Of a DNA stretch of 64,000 nt, positions 40,484-49,854 are shown in pieces; the stretch's first letter is position 1, and every line of letters starts with the position of its first letter. The stretch is from NCBI RefSeq assembly GCF_029478095.1, contig NZ_JAKOAV010000013.1, positions 1-64,000 of the forward strand, written 5' to 3'. The position numbers and the translations under genes are program-made. Source of the stretch: Pelotomaculum isophthalicicum JI. Its GTDB lineage: Bacteria; Bacillota; Desulfotomaculia; Desulfotomaculales; Pelotomaculaceae. A model generated the notes under the pieces. That model saw only the letters and a list, made by a program, of their open reading frames with translations. It was not told where the DNA came from and ran no database searches.

Positions 40484-41886
40484 GGTTGGAACAGAATCAG
40501 AAGGTCCAACAATATCTAAATGCTGTTTGCTCGCAAATAAAATGCCGTGAAGTACACGGGCAAATCAGGCTGGAATTGCTGGGACACATTGAAGAAAACG
40601 TCGAAGAGCTTTTACAGACGAATATTCCGGAAGAGGAAGCCATTGATCAGGCGATTGCGCAGATGGGAGATGCCCTGAGTTTGGGAAAACAACTGCACCA
40701 GGCCCACAAGCCGAGAACTGAGTGGAGCTTGTTGGCGCTGGTCGGCTCATTTATCGGCTTTGGATTGCTGAGTATGTATACGATTGAAAAGGGTGGTTTG
40801 TTAAAGTCGGTCTCGGGATACACAAATAATCTTTTATTCTCGGATTATACGTCAGTATCGGTATTTACAAACAGCCTTGTTTTGTTTTTACTGGGAGTGA
40901 TGATAGCGGCTGGGATGTATTTTTTTGATTATCGAAAAATAAAATCCTGTTCCCTGTATTTATATCTGGGGACTCTCCTGGTTTGGCTAACCGTCTTCTT
41001 CTTTGGACCCGAACTCAACGGTAGACAAATGTTGAACTTGTTTTGGATAAGAATAGATTTTGTTATGGTTACCCCGTTTTTATTGACGATAGCTCTGGCC
41101 GGTATCTTTTCCGAGTGGAACTGGAATCAAGAGAAAGGATCGTTAAAGGTTTTTTTTCTCCTGGCTACCGGGAGGAGAAAGTGCAAATTTAATTACCGGG
41201 CCGGTTCGTTATTAAAAGCTTTTGTTCTTTTGATTATCCCTTGCCTTTTTTATATTAATAGCGCTGTTATGGCGGGCGCTATTTTATATACGATTGTGTT
41301 TTTGATCCTCATGCGGGTATCCGGCGCGAAACTGTCGCGTGTTTTCCTGGTATCAATGCCCATTATAAGCTATATCCTTTTCTTTTTTTTAGGACATCCC
41401 TATCGACTTGATCGAATTACCGTGTTTATGCACCCGTACAGAGACCCGGACGGCGCCGGCTATCTATACACACGGTTAACCGAGACAATCCATGCCGCCG
41501 GTCTTTGGGGGCAGGGTTTTACTTTACCTGCCGGGACACTCCCTGAAGTCCATGCCGATTCAATTTTCGCCTATGTGGTGTATACCTTCGGCTGGATTAC
41601 GGGTCTGGCCGTTTTGACTTTAGCCGTGACCTTGATCATCCGGATGAACCATGTCGCCAGACAGGCCAAAGATTTATATGGCCGATTGCTGGTGACCGGG
41701 CTGGCCGGCATTTTTGCTGTCCAGTTTTTCTGGAACATCCTCATGACGTTGGGATTGGCCCCGGCCTTTGGTTTTAGCCTTCCGTTCATTAGTTATACCG
41801 GTTCTCAACTAATCATTCAAATGGCTGCCGTGGGCCTGGTGTTAAGCGTTTACCGACGCAAAGACATGGTAGGAATATTAAAGTAG
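40480..41886 (+). CDS. HAAS-domain / FtsW-RodA-SpoVE-family membrane protein
   Basis: This is a 468-residue protein. The N-terminal about 75 residues (LELLGHIEENVEELLQ, EEEAIDQAIAQMGDALSLGKQLHQAH) form a HAAS-type cytoplasmic domain, typical of proteins cotranscribed with a short PadR. About ten membrane helices follow; the C-terminal part has PFISYTGSQLIIQMAAVGLVLS, the FtsW/RodA signature. Such proteins are predicted SEDS-family members; enzymatic activity is not shown. The start overlaps the PadR stop. Confidence 0.85.
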   Translation: MRLEQNQKVQQYLNAVCSQIKCREVHGQIRLELLGHIEENVEELLQTNIPEEEAIDQAIAQMGDALSLGKQLHQAHKPRTEWSLLALVGSFIGFGLLSMYTIEKGGLLKSVSGYTNNLLFSDYTSVSVFTNSLVLFLLGVMIAAGMYFFDYRKIKSCSLYLYLGTLLVWLTVFFFGPELNGRQMLNLFWIRIDFVMVTPFLLTIALAGIFSEWNWNQEKGSLKVFFLLATGRRKCKFNYRAGSLLKAFVLLIIPCLFYINSAVMAGAILYTIVFLILMRVSGAKLSRVFLVSMPIISYILFFFLGHPYRLDRITVFMHPYRDPDGAGYLYTRLTETIHAAGLWGQGFTLPAGTLPEVHADSIFAYVVYTFGWITGLAVLTLAVTLIIRMNHVARQAKDLYGRLLVTGLAGIFAVQFFWNILMTLGLAPAFGFSLPFISYTGSQLIIQMAAVGLVLSVYRRKDMVGILK

Positions 41887-41887
41887 C

Positions 41888-42197
41888 TTTTGACGCGGGT
41901 GCCGGCATTGGACTAGTCCCCAAAATTGGAAGAGCGATAAAAGTAAATGATATCAGTAAATGTGTGGGAAATGATTTACACCAATGCATGCTTCACGGAA
42001 TGAAGGCTCTGGCATATGGTATGGAAGAATGTGAATTTTGGGCTGAGAGCGAGAAGCGGAAAGAATTTGTGATTCCTTTGTTCTACTGGCTGACGGAAAA
42101 CTGGTCGCTCAAGGAAATCTGGCGCGAATCCGTGAAACCTGCCGGATGCCGGGGGCGTCCCTTTTTGATTGCTTTAATAAAATCCTGGAGAACTTAG
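41888..42197 (+). pseudogene. Unidentified gene fragment
   Basis: One frame reads FDAGAGIGLVPKIGRAIKVN and on through VGNDLHQCMLHGMKALAYGM to a stop at 42197. There is no start with a ribosome site, and no family is recognised. It seems to be a decayed remnant between the SEDS-like gene and the broken ABC permease gene. Confidence 0.35.
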
Positions 42198-42198
42198 A

Positions 42199-43080
42199 AT
42201 GATTTCGGCAGCACAAATATTTTTCAGGCGGGTTAAATCGGAATGGAAATTTCAATACAAGGTTTGGAAGACGGCGATTGATTGGACGGTCGGTTTATAT
42301 ATCTTGCTACCCGCCGTACTGATTAGCCTGGACGGCTATGTCTCGTTGTGGAAAAATCAATATGGCTGGATTGAGACGCTGCCGTTTTATTGGCCTTTAA
42401 CGGCCATTTATATATTTGCCTGGGCGGGCGGCACCAGGACGTTTTTGGAAGAAGGGGACCAGCTTTTCTTGTTGCAGCGCAAGAGCTGGATTAGAAGAAT
42501 TATGGCGCTCGGCGCCGGCTATACCACTATGCTGAATTTCTTATTGAGCCTTTTGGTTTTTTTCCTTGTTTGCCCCGTTATTATTCATCAATTATAAGCT
42601 TTCCACAGTCCAGTTTACCCTGCTTCTTGTGTTTGTCTTTTTGTTCAAAACGAATACAGGCATGGCAAGACAGCTTTTTGAATTACGTTTTCAAGGCTGG
42701 AAACAGGTATTTACCATAAAAATAGCTTTTGTTTTAATGAGCTTTATTTTTATTAAAGTCATACTTTCCCTTATAGGCCAACCTCGCTTGCTTTTGATCA
42801 CCTGCGCAATATTTTTAATTACTCTCGGGTTCTTGACTAAAATCAGAATTGATATGAAAGGATGTTTCTTCGACGATGTTGCCCGGGAGCAGCGACACAG
42901 GTTAAGATATGCTTCCCTTTTGCTGAGCATGTCGGGCATAAGCGTGAAAAGGCCAAAATCACCAAAGAGGCGTCCTTTATTCTTGCGCAATTCAAATCAC
43001 CTGTTCCGAAAACGCGATGCTGTTAATTTGTTGGTTGAACTTTGCCTTAAATCAGTTTTGCGAAATAACAATACAATTCC
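42199..43080 (+). pseudogene. ecsB: Frameshifted and truncated EcsB-like ABC permease gene
   Basis: The first part (to about 42585) encodes SAAQIFFRRVKSEWKFQYKVW and several membrane helices in frame; the second part continues in another frame from about 42570 (LLFINYKLSTVQFTLLLVF) to RRPLFLRNSNHLFRKRDAVN and LCLKSVLRN, typical of the end of EcsB. The frameshift falls near CTTGTTTGCCCCG. After about 43075 the sequence changes into a minus-strand ABC gene. Not functional. Confidence 0.75.
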
Positions 43081-43546
43081 CATAGCCATATTAGCAAAAA
43101 GCACTGCTATTCCTACAAACCACTCACTATGTGTCAACCAGGCCGCCAGACCCCCGGCAATTAGAGCAGGAATGCCGACAAGCAAGAGTTCCACAAACAA
43201 CATTAAGGGATAAAAGGATATGGTTGGGCTCCAGCGGAGATGGAAACAGAAGATTGACATCCCTCATTTGAAAAGAATATGATAATTTTACTAGAGAGGA
43301 GAAAAAGGATGCAAACATGATAGATCCGGTAAACAGCGTGTAAACGGCAAGAATAATATTCGCGGTGTCGGCTGTTACTGTGAATGCCCGTTGACCGCTA
43401 TGTTTAATTGCAGGAAACATTATTAGAGCAATCCAGGCGACAAAAAGAAAATAGCTTACGAGCTTCTTGGGATTGCGGCGAATTTCCAATATGTAGTTTT
43501 TTAGTTTAAGCACGTCATAGCGGAGAAGAACGGCGTAATCATGCAT
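43080..43546 (-). pseudogene. Truncated ABC exporter permease gene with frameshift
   Basis: The minus strand from 43546 reads LRYDVLKLKNYILEIRRNPKKL and several hydrophobic helices. Near 43200 the frame shifts (FPSPLEPNHIL to PLMLFVELLLVG), then continues to the junction with the ecsB remnant. The ATPase pseudogene lies upstream on the same strand. It is an ABC exporter-type permease, broken at its 3' side. Confidence 0.7.
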
Positions 43547-44161
43547 CAGCGGTTACCCCCAGGAAAACTTCCTCCAAAGAGGCTTGTTCTTCTCCCAAAC
43601 GCGACCGGAGTTTCTCAAGACTTCCGTCGGCTATGATCTTTCCTCTTTTTAAAACGATAATGCGGCTGCATATATTTTCAATGGGGTCCAGCAGGTGTGT
43701 GCTGACAAAAAGGGTTTTTCCCTCGTCTTTTAGCTCTTTAATTAAATCTTTGAGGTTCTTAATGGTTAGTAAATTCGTCGCGTTGTTCCCAGATTTCAAA
43801 AAGCCTTAGCAATTGTTCCGCTTTTTCTTCCCAACGTTCTATTTCATAAGCATCGGTGATAAAACGCAGGTGTTCCCATACCGTCAGCATATTGTAAAGT
43901 TGGGGTGCTTCCGGGACGTACGCTGTGATCTGCCTGGCTTTCCGGGAGCCCCGCGGATTCCCTGCTATTAAAATATCGCCGCCAGTGGGCCTGAGCAAGC
44001 CGGCAATACATTTGATCAGTGTACTTTTCCCTGCGCCGTTGGGGCCGCTGAGAAGTCCTACTGTTTCTCCTTTACAAGGGAAAAGTTTAAATCGTCCACT
44101 GCTGTTTTCTTGCTAATTTTTTAGTAAGGTGTCGAATCTCCAGGATAATTTCATCTTTCAT
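43539..44161 (-). pseudogene. Decayed ABC transporter ATPase gene lacking its signature/Walker B segment
   Basis: Start ATG 44161 with AAGAAGGG. MKDEIILEIRHLTKKL is followed by two frame changes before GPNGAGKSTLIKCIAGLLRPTGGDILIAG. After RLFEIWEQRDEFTN, about 35 codons that should contain LSxGMKQK and the DEP Walker B are missing, and the frame resumes at TIKNLKDLIKELKDEG and FVSTHLLDPIEN. The join lies in a CTAACCATTAA microhomology. It cannot bind/hydrolyse ATP normally. Confidence 0.8.
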
Positions 44162-44523
44162 TAAAACCCTTCTTTCCGGGCTCTCAATTATTCTTAGGCA
44201 TATAGGCATCAACTGTGGAATAACCCAAAATTTCTGTGACGATGCCGGATAAAAAACGGCGGAAACAAAATTTAATTTTTCAAGAGTAACCTCATGTTTA
44301 TCTGTGTTTAGGTGGTATAAAGACGAACTAACACTAAATTCTACAATAATATTACATTTCCTCCAACTTGGATGGTTTATTCCAAATAACCCTTTGCAAC
44401 TTCACATAGCGAAAATAAGCCACTTGTTCACAGCATCTCTTGCGCAACAAGTTAAGGAAGAAATGTTTAACGCTTACCAGTTAGTTTGGATGAAATAAAT
44501 TATATGGGGAGTAGGATAGTAAA
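44162..44523. other. Intergenic stretch without recognisable gene
   Basis: AT-rich sequence between divergent units. A forward frame at 44304-44498 lacks a ribosome site. It should contain the promoter of the TolB-like gene at 44524, but no strong -35/-10 match stands out. Confidence 0.35.
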
Positions 44524-46641
44524 ATGTTTTCAAAGACTCTTGCAAGGGCCATTCTTTTGAGCCTTGCGCTTGCCGTTTTTTTAAGCGGCTGTGAGGGCGG
44601 CGGGCTCGGTGAAAAAGATCTTGCCGGCGGTGTGCGCGTTACGCTGAACCCATCGGAAAATTTGCCTGTATTCCCCGGGCGCCTGGCTGTAATTCGCCAG
44701 GGAGACCTCTGGGTGCTGGAAAGCGGCAAGGAATCTCTGCGCCTGACCGGCGACGGCTGCAACAGTTGCCCGGCCTGGTCCCCGGATGGGCAATGGCTGC
44801 TCTTTTACAAATATGATCCTAAAAAATGGGATAGACATTACTCTTTATGGGTTGCCCGCGCCGACGGCGGGGGAGTTTACAGCATCGATGAGGGAAAACA
44901 GGTGCTGGATGCCCGGTGGTCCCCGGTGGCGAACAGCATAGCCTACCTTACGGCAAAACAGGGCGAAAGTGCAGGGAGCGAGGAATTTAAGCTGGCCGCA
45001 GTCACTGACAAAGGCCCCGGGGCTCCTCTGTCTCTAAAGGACGCGTCTGAAAAAATAATGAGCTTTGGCTGGCAGCCCACCGGCGAAAAGCTTGTTTATA
45101 CAATAGCGGGAGAGTATCCAAATACAAAAGAAAATCTCACTGTCAAGGTTATGCCAGCCGGCGGAGGCGAAACCAAAAACCTCCTTGCCGCAGAGCCGGG
45201 ATTTCTGCCGGATGCGGGAACTTCCACTGCTTATCTGGGTGGTATTAAGTTTTCTCCCAATATCATTGACTTCAGCTTTTTCAGTTATCCTTTCTCGGCG
45301 TCCCTGGCTGCTGATGGTGTGCCTTTATTTACAACTACGATGATGGGAAAAGACCCCAAACAACTTGCGACCACGCTCGCTTACCCTGACTGGATTGACT
45401 GGTCTCCCGGCGGCGACCGCCTGGCGTTCATAGACGGTGGTGAGAGGAAATCTTTTTTCAACAAGCGGCTTTCCGTGGTGCCCGTTAACCGTCCGGAAAA
45501 AGCGGTAACACTTACCCCTGAAGGCTATGCCGACCGCGACCCGGCCTGGTCGCCGGAAGGTGATTTCATTGCGGTCAGCCGGACGAAATCGTCTCAAGGA
45601 ATTAGCGACCAGCGTGAGGAGTGGCCGCCGTCTTCAATCTGGCTGGCCAGCACGGACAGTTCCGGGGCGAGGCAGATCAGCGACGGTGAAGTCCCCGGTT
45701 GCTTAGACTACAACCCCTGGTGGGTCGAGGGCGGCAAAAGCCTGATGTGGGTGCGGCTGCAGGGTGAAAAAGCCTCGATCTGGCAGGCCGGGACGGATGG
45801 AAAAGATACCGTAAAAGTTTTTGAGGAACTGGATATCCCCCAGGGCTATTATGGCGCTTATAAATGGGACGATGTATTGGCCTGGCATCCGGGCGGGTTT
45901 TATCACCCCCTGCCTTTCCCTGGTGAACAGGCGGGAGAAATCAGATCTGTCGGCGACAGTTACGTGCTAATAGATAGGACAACGTATGGTGATCACAATT
46001 ACTACCTCGATCACCCTTCGTTAGACGGAATGAAACTCATCGTCGGTTTTATTGAAACAGCGGAATTCAAGGAATATAAAGACGGAGAACTTATTTTCAG
46101 GGCAAGAGGAGGCGACGATACCGGCTATTTCAAGTTTCCCTACCTGTTGATTTACAATCCCGTCAAAGAAGAGTTAAGAAATGAAGAACTTTTCTTACCC
46201 TTAAATGAACAGGAACAGGTTTCTTTCGGAAAACGCACCTGGAAACAAGTTATTACCAATTTTGAAATGGAAGATCCCGCTATTCATTTCGACTTTAAGC
46301 CGGCGCCGGGAGAAGCGCTTGCCGGTGGCCATCCCCTGCCGGAAACAACCGTCCAGTACAGTGAAGAAACTAACGAATTGGTGTTCAGCTTTTTTAACGT
46401 GGAATTTGCTGATACTTTCCAGGATAATACGCATTTTGAAAGCCCCGGCCTGAAATTTGCGAAAGAGTTCAATTTTGAGCAACTGCCGGGGCGACCGGGA
46501 GACGAGCATACTCCGTCTCAGCCGCCGGTGGTGAGAGTGAGGATTTTGTTGGAAGGAAATCCTCAGTATAACGCCGCGATATCATATTTCGGGGGAATCG
46601 GTTATGAGCGAACTGTCCGGTGCACGGTAAACTTTCGGTAG
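44524..46641 (+). CDS. TolB/WD40-like propeller lipoprotein (intact parent of the 8086 pseudogene)
   Basis: This is a 705-residue protein with a GGGGAGTAGG site. The lipobox is FLSGC (Cys23). The mature protein carries WD40/TolB blades (SCPAWSPDGQWLLFYK, DARWSPVANSIAYL, DWIDWSPGGDRLAFI, DRDPAWSPEGDFIAVS), then a C-terminal beta domain with GFIETAEFKEYKDGEL and FNVEFADTF that has no known name. Its 3' half is duplicated at 8085-9269. Followed after 18 bases by another lipoprotein gene. Confidence 0.9.
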   Translation: MFSKTLARAILLSLALAVFLSGCEGGGLGEKDLAGGVRVTLNPSENLPVFPGRLAVIRQGDLWVLESGKESLRLTGDGCNSCPAWSPDGQWLLFYKYDPKKWDRHYSLWVARADGGGVYSIDEGKQVLDARWSPVANSIAYLTAKQGESAGSEEFKLAAVTDKGPGAPLSLKDASEKIMSFGWQPTGEKLVYTIAGEYPNTKENLTVKVMPAGGGETKNLLAAEPGFLPDAGTSTAYLGGIKFSPNIIDFSFFSYPFSASLAADGVPLFTTTMMGKDPKQLATTLAYPDWIDWSPGGDRLAFIDGGERKSFFNKRLSVVPVNRPEKAVTLTPEGYADRDPAWSPEGDFIAVSRTKSSQGISDQREEWPPSSIWLASTDSSGARQISDGEVPGCLDYNPWWVEGGKSLMWVRLQGEKASIWQAGTDGKDTVKVFEELDIPQGYYGAYKWDDVLAWHPGGFYHPLPFPGEQAGEIRSVGDSYVLIDRTTYGDHNYYLDHPSLDGMKLIVGFIETAEFKEYKDGELIFRARGGDDTGYFKFPYLLIYNPVKEELRNEELFLPLNEQEQVSFGKRTWKQVITNFEMEDPAIHFDFKPAPGEALAGGHPLPETTVQYSEETNELVFSFFNVEFADTFQDNTHFESPGLKFAKEFNFEQLPGRPGDEHTPSQPPVVRVRILLEGNPQYNAAISYFGGIGYERTVRCTVNFR

Positions 46642-46659
46642 TGAAGGAGAATTATAATT

Positions 46660-47283
46660 ATGAAAAGGGTTTTTATCGCTATAACGATCCTGTTGACAAT
46701 AATATATCTGGCGGGCTGTTCTACTGAAAAAACAGCAGGTCAATCCACCGTCAAAGGCAAAACGATAGAAGAAGCTCTTAATAAAAGTAACAGGAATATT
46801 AGTTCAATATTGCATAAAGAAGAGCTGCCAAATGGTGCCTTGGTTTTCTATGTACCCGGTTTTACTGATAATGAGGCCAAGTCAAAGCTTGGCTTGGAAT
46901 ATCTGAAGCGAACGCCAAATGGTTGGGAAATGTCTTACCAAGGCGGAATGTATTCTACAAATGTTGAGCAAGCAATATATTTTGAATTTTTCCCTGACGA
47001 CAAGGATGAGGGTACACCGCTCCCTCTAATTTATGGAGAAATTAAAGACCGGAATATTACGCAAGTGTTGGTGAATGATTTAAAGTATCAGACACAACAA
47101 CAAGCTAAAATTATCAATGTAGATAGAGAACCGGGTTTGCAAAGCGATATTCGCGTCTGGTACGCTGCCTCGGAAATACAAGGTTCTAAATTCGAAATTA
47201 TAGGAAAGGGAGATGCCGGCGAAATTTTGTTTTTACAGAAGGTAAATGCTTTAGTTGGTTGCGAGACCAGTAATGAATCCTAG
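46660..47283 (+). CDS. Small lipoprotein of unknown function
   Basis: This is a 207-residue lipoprotein. ATG 46660 lies behind GTGAAGGAG, only 18 bases after the TolB-like gene, so it is likely in the same operon. The lipobox is YLAGC (Cys20). The rest is beta-rich with no family I recognise. The duplicated copy of the upstream gene at 8086-9256 is not followed by it, because homology stops just before its start. Confidence 0.75.
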   Translation: MKRVFIAITILLTIIYLAGCSTEKTAGQSTVKGKTIEEALNKSNRNISSILHKEELPNGALVFYVPGFTDNEAKSKLGLEYLKRTPNGWEMSYQGGMYSTNVEQAIYFEFFPDDKDEGTPLPLIYGEIKDRNITQVLVNDLKYQTQQQAKIINVDREPGLQSDIRVWYAASEIQGSKFEIIGKGDAGEILFLQKVNALVGCETSNES

Positions 47284-47362
47284 AATGATCCAATAATAGA
47301 TAAATATATAAATGGGCTTAGCCGGGAAGACTACAGCGCTTCAAAGGACTGGAGATGTCAAT

Positions 47363-47680
47363 GTGGAAATTCAGGCGGCAGCTCTATATAGTAAAGGAGA
47401 AAAATTCAAAATTGAACCGGTGACCCTTGATGAGCCGAAAGCGGGAGAGGTATTGGTCAAGATTGTCGCTTCCGGGATCTGTCCTACCGATATCCATGTG
47501 CAAAACCAGGAGTACTGGTTTCCTCTTCCCGCTGTTTTGGGGTACGAGGGCGCCGGCATTGTGGAAAAAGCGGGGGAAGGGGTGTCCGCAGTGAAACCAG
47601 ACGATCACGTTGTATTAGGATACGCGTACTGTGGAAAATGCCAACCTTGTCTTACCGGCGCGCCGTATCAAAAGCTATAA
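47363..47680 (+). pseudogene. Truncated zinc-dependent alcohol dehydrogenase gene
   Basis: From GTG 47363 (behind GGAG) the sequence reads AGEVLVKIVASGICPTDIHV with PAVLGYEGAGIVEKAGEGV and YCGKCQPC, the N-terminal catalytic domain of MDR alcohol dehydrogenases. It stops at residue 105 after only two of the structural-zinc cysteines; the NAD-binding domain is missing. The catalytic Cys and the GYEGAG motif are present, but the protein is too short to work. Confidence 0.8.
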
Positions 47681-47681
47681 T

Positions 47682-47709
47682 AAGGAGGCTGCGCCAGCGT
47701 AGCCTCCTT
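47682..47709. terminator. Stem-loop beyond the dehydrogenase fragment
   Basis: AAGGAGGCT (47682-47690) and AGCCTCCTT (47701-47709) form a 9-bp stem; no T-run follows on the plus strand (GCGGTATTT). Confidence 0.5.
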
Positions 47710-48109
47710 GCGGTATTTCAGGGGAGATACGCCCAACTGGCTCAAGTACTGTGATTGGTTCATGATTATTCCCGGGGCGTTCGGCAGCCTGATTACAGGG
47801 GTTTGGCTTTCCGTGCGAACGCATTGTGGACTCACAAAATACTATTGGATCATGGTTAAAACAATCGGAAATAAAGGTACAATCCTTTTCGGCAGTACCT
47901 TTATGCGAATCTGGTTTGACCAAACAGTCGCCCTGAGTTCTGTTGGTCAAGTGAATTTCCTGCAAAATCCGGCCTATTTCCATAATCGGCAGATGTTAAT
48001 AATTGGCGCTATAATCTCAGCCATGTTCTTAACCTTCTTTTTAATTATCTCAATTTTAAAGCCATGGGGAAAAAGAAGTATTCATAACAACTTGCATCTT
48101 TTTTGTTAA
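47708..48109 (+). pseudogene. 5'-truncated membrane protein gene
   Basis: The frame encodes NWLKYCDWFMIIPGAFGSLI then a polar loop and two further membrane helices up to LHLFC. No ribosome site or signal-like start is present, so the N-terminus is missing. It resembles DUF2269-type or similar four-helix membrane proteins, but the match is uncertain. Confidence 0.4.
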
Positions 48110-48181
48110 CATGAGCGCCTTTAGTCGCCCACTGTCCATGTTTGAAAAAATTTTCTAAAGGTGTGTAATGAAAACACAGTA

Positions 48182-48340
48182 ATGATCCCTTTCCAGAAAA
48201 AAGACGGCTCTTTCGGCAGCCCTCTGGAAACAGCCTTGGCCGCCAACACCCTGATGAACTTTGATTGCAATTTAAAGGAAGCGGGCCAGGCAATTGAATA
48301 TATCTGCCAAACCCGTGGTAACGACTACCCCTGGCGATAG
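48182..48340 (+). pseudogene. Fragment of a prenyltransferase/terpene-cyclase-repeat gene
   Basis: The frame MIPFQKKDGSFGSPLETALA, then ANTLMNFDCNLKEAGQAIEY, ICQTRGNDYPWR and stop carries the QxxDGSFG...AL repeat of squalene cyclase/prenyltransferase alpha-alpha barrels. Only about one and a half repeats survive, with no ribosome site. Confidence 0.55.
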
Positions 48341-48370
48341 GCTCTTTTTTCCCGTAGCGCCACTCAGGTT

Positions 48371-48559
48371 TCACTGGGGTTCCTCCGGATATTGCTGCCG
48401 GTCGCACCAAGTGTAAATCATCAACCATGCAAAGAATACTTCAAGTCCTATTACGTTCATCCAGTGATCTACATGGTGAAAGATTAGAGCAGGCAGAGAT
48501 AACTCTCGCCTTGGTTTGTTATACCTAGCCTTGAATATTATTTTCGACTCATCTACCAT
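48371..48559 (-). CDS. Small protein with one hydrophobic segment
   Basis: This 62-residue protein has ATG 48559 with GGAGGT at five bases, an excellent site. It contains HHVDHWMNVIGLEVFFAWLMIYTW, probably one membrane helix. No family is recognised. Confidence 0.55.
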   Translation of the reverse strand: MVDESKIIFKARYNKPRRELSLPALIFHHVDHWMNVIGLEVFFAWLMIYTWCDRQQYPEEPQ

Positions 48560-48641
48560 AAGTTACCTCCAAAATAGATCAGCCACAGGTACATTGATTT
48601 CATATGGCTTTTTATGTATTATTATTTTGAGGTGATTTTTA

Positions 48642-48902
48642 ATGGCCGCGAATATCGATCGTTTAATTGAGGAAATCAAAGGTTTATCACAGACTGAAAA
48701 ATTTGAGCTTGCCCGCCGTCTAGATAAAGAAGCAATTTTTGATGACCAATCATGGTACTGGACACCTGAATGGCAAGCAGCGGAAAAAGAGGCCGACGAA
48801 GATATAGCAGCCGGCCGGGTTCACCGTTTTGACAACGTTGACGAAGCAATAAAATTTTTACATCAAGAGGTTGAAAAGACTACGGAGAATAAGGATGTTT
48901 AA
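48642..48902 (+). CDS. Antitoxin of a type II module
   Basis: This is an 86-residue acidic protein: MAANIDRLIEEIKGLSQTEKF, LARRLDKEAIFDDQS and an acidic C-terminal helix (DEAIKFLHQEVEKTTENK). It matches the small alpha-helical antitoxins paired with RelE-like toxins. ATG 48642 lies behind GAGGTG. Its stop overlaps the toxin start. Confidence 0.75.
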   Translation: MAANIDRLIEEIKGLSQTEKFELARRLDKEAIFDDQSWYWTPEWQAAEKEADEDIAAGRVHRFDNVDEAIKFLHQEVEKTTENKDV

Positions 48903-49161
48903 AATTGAATTCAGTAACAGATTTATCAGGACATATAAAAAACTCGATCGGGAAACGCGTATACAGGTGGACAGAACACTTCAAGCAATAGTTTTGAATC
49001 CTAAGCATCCCTTACTGCGTCTGAAAAGGGTACAAGGCACAAAAGATATTTGGGAAGCTAGCGTAAGTATGTCCATCAGAATCACCTTCCGTTTTTCAGA
49101 AGATATTATCCAACTAAGGAACGTTGGCACCCATGATCAAGTTTTTAAGCCCCCTTATTAA
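48895..49161 (+). CDS. RelE/YafQ-family mRNA interferase toxin
   Basis: This 88-residue toxin starts at ATG 48895, overlapping the antitoxin stop by 8 bases (the frame extends upstream to 48871 without support). FKIEFSNRFIRTYKKLDRETRIQVDRTLQAI, then LLRLKRVQGTKDIWEASVSM and IRITFRF...LRNVGTHDQVF follow the RelE/YafQ fold, with the basic cleft and the C-terminal THDQV segment. Confidence 0.85.
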   Translation: MFKIEFSNRFIRTYKKLDRETRIQVDRTLQAIVLNPKHPLLRLKRVQGTKDIWEASVSMSIRITFRFSEDIIQLRNVGTHDQVFKPPY

Positions 49162-49854
49162 TTCCTTCTACCGCTTTTTCTGCCATCAGCCTTTTATAAC
49201 CCAATTTAACCGAGTTAAAAGAAATATCGTTGAGTCGTCCGAACCGCGTAAATTGTGGACTCAGCGATATTTATTTAACACCCGTTACTAGCTTTGGATG
49301 AAACTCAAAAACCGCCACCCGCCGGGAATTCGAAAGTGAAATTGTCAAGAAAGCCTTGGTGAGCAATCCTGGAGAAGCTTTGGACAATTAGGCGTTCAGC
49401 TTCCCAAAAGAAGCAGAGATTGAAATCGCTGGAGCGATTTTATAATATACCATGTTGTTGACGTATTGGTAATATTTTCTAAATATAAGACCAAGGCGGT
49501 TGAGTTGTTAATCAAATATATGAATGAGCACACTGAGTATAAGTGTTTAGAAAATGATGGAAAGTACCGAATAAAAGAACAGAATAATATTCCCTAAAGG
49601 ATGGTCCATTATGGGATTTTGGTGAACCCGTCTGTTTCTCACAACGTCTTATATATAGAGGCTCATGAATTATAAATCAGTTGAGGCGATAGCTTGGCAA
49701 AACGAACAGTATTGATGCCAAGGGGAATCTCCTTAACGAGGTTGTCAGATTGCCGGACAAGTATTATCAAAGAGCAAAGCATGAATTTGAAGACGTTGAT
49801 TGGTCGCAAGAGGTTTATCTTTGACAGGTTAGTAAATGTAAGGGGTAAGCAGTG
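49162..49854. other. Long intergenic stretch of gene and control-region remnants
   Basis: It contains repeat A copy 2 (about 49475-49545), and a remnant of the CuAO-gene control region (TTTTGGTGAAC...CGTC...ATATAGAGGC, about 49615-49665). It also holds short unassigned frames such as RLPDKYYQRAKHEFEDVDWS (ending 49824). No intact gene is visible. Confidence 0.5.
49475..49545 (+). repeat. Repeat A, copy 2
   Basis: TCTAAATATAAGACCAAGGC and the following bases encode SKYKTKAVELLIKYMNEHTE, nearly identical to 13318-13383. The frame here runs on to a stop after YRIKEQNNIP. Remnant of an unidentified gene. Confidence 0.5.

Noticed and set aside
41964-42197. Intact small gene at 41964
   Set aside because: The same frame is open well upstream, there is no ribosome site, and it lies between decayed genes, so it is listed as a fragment.
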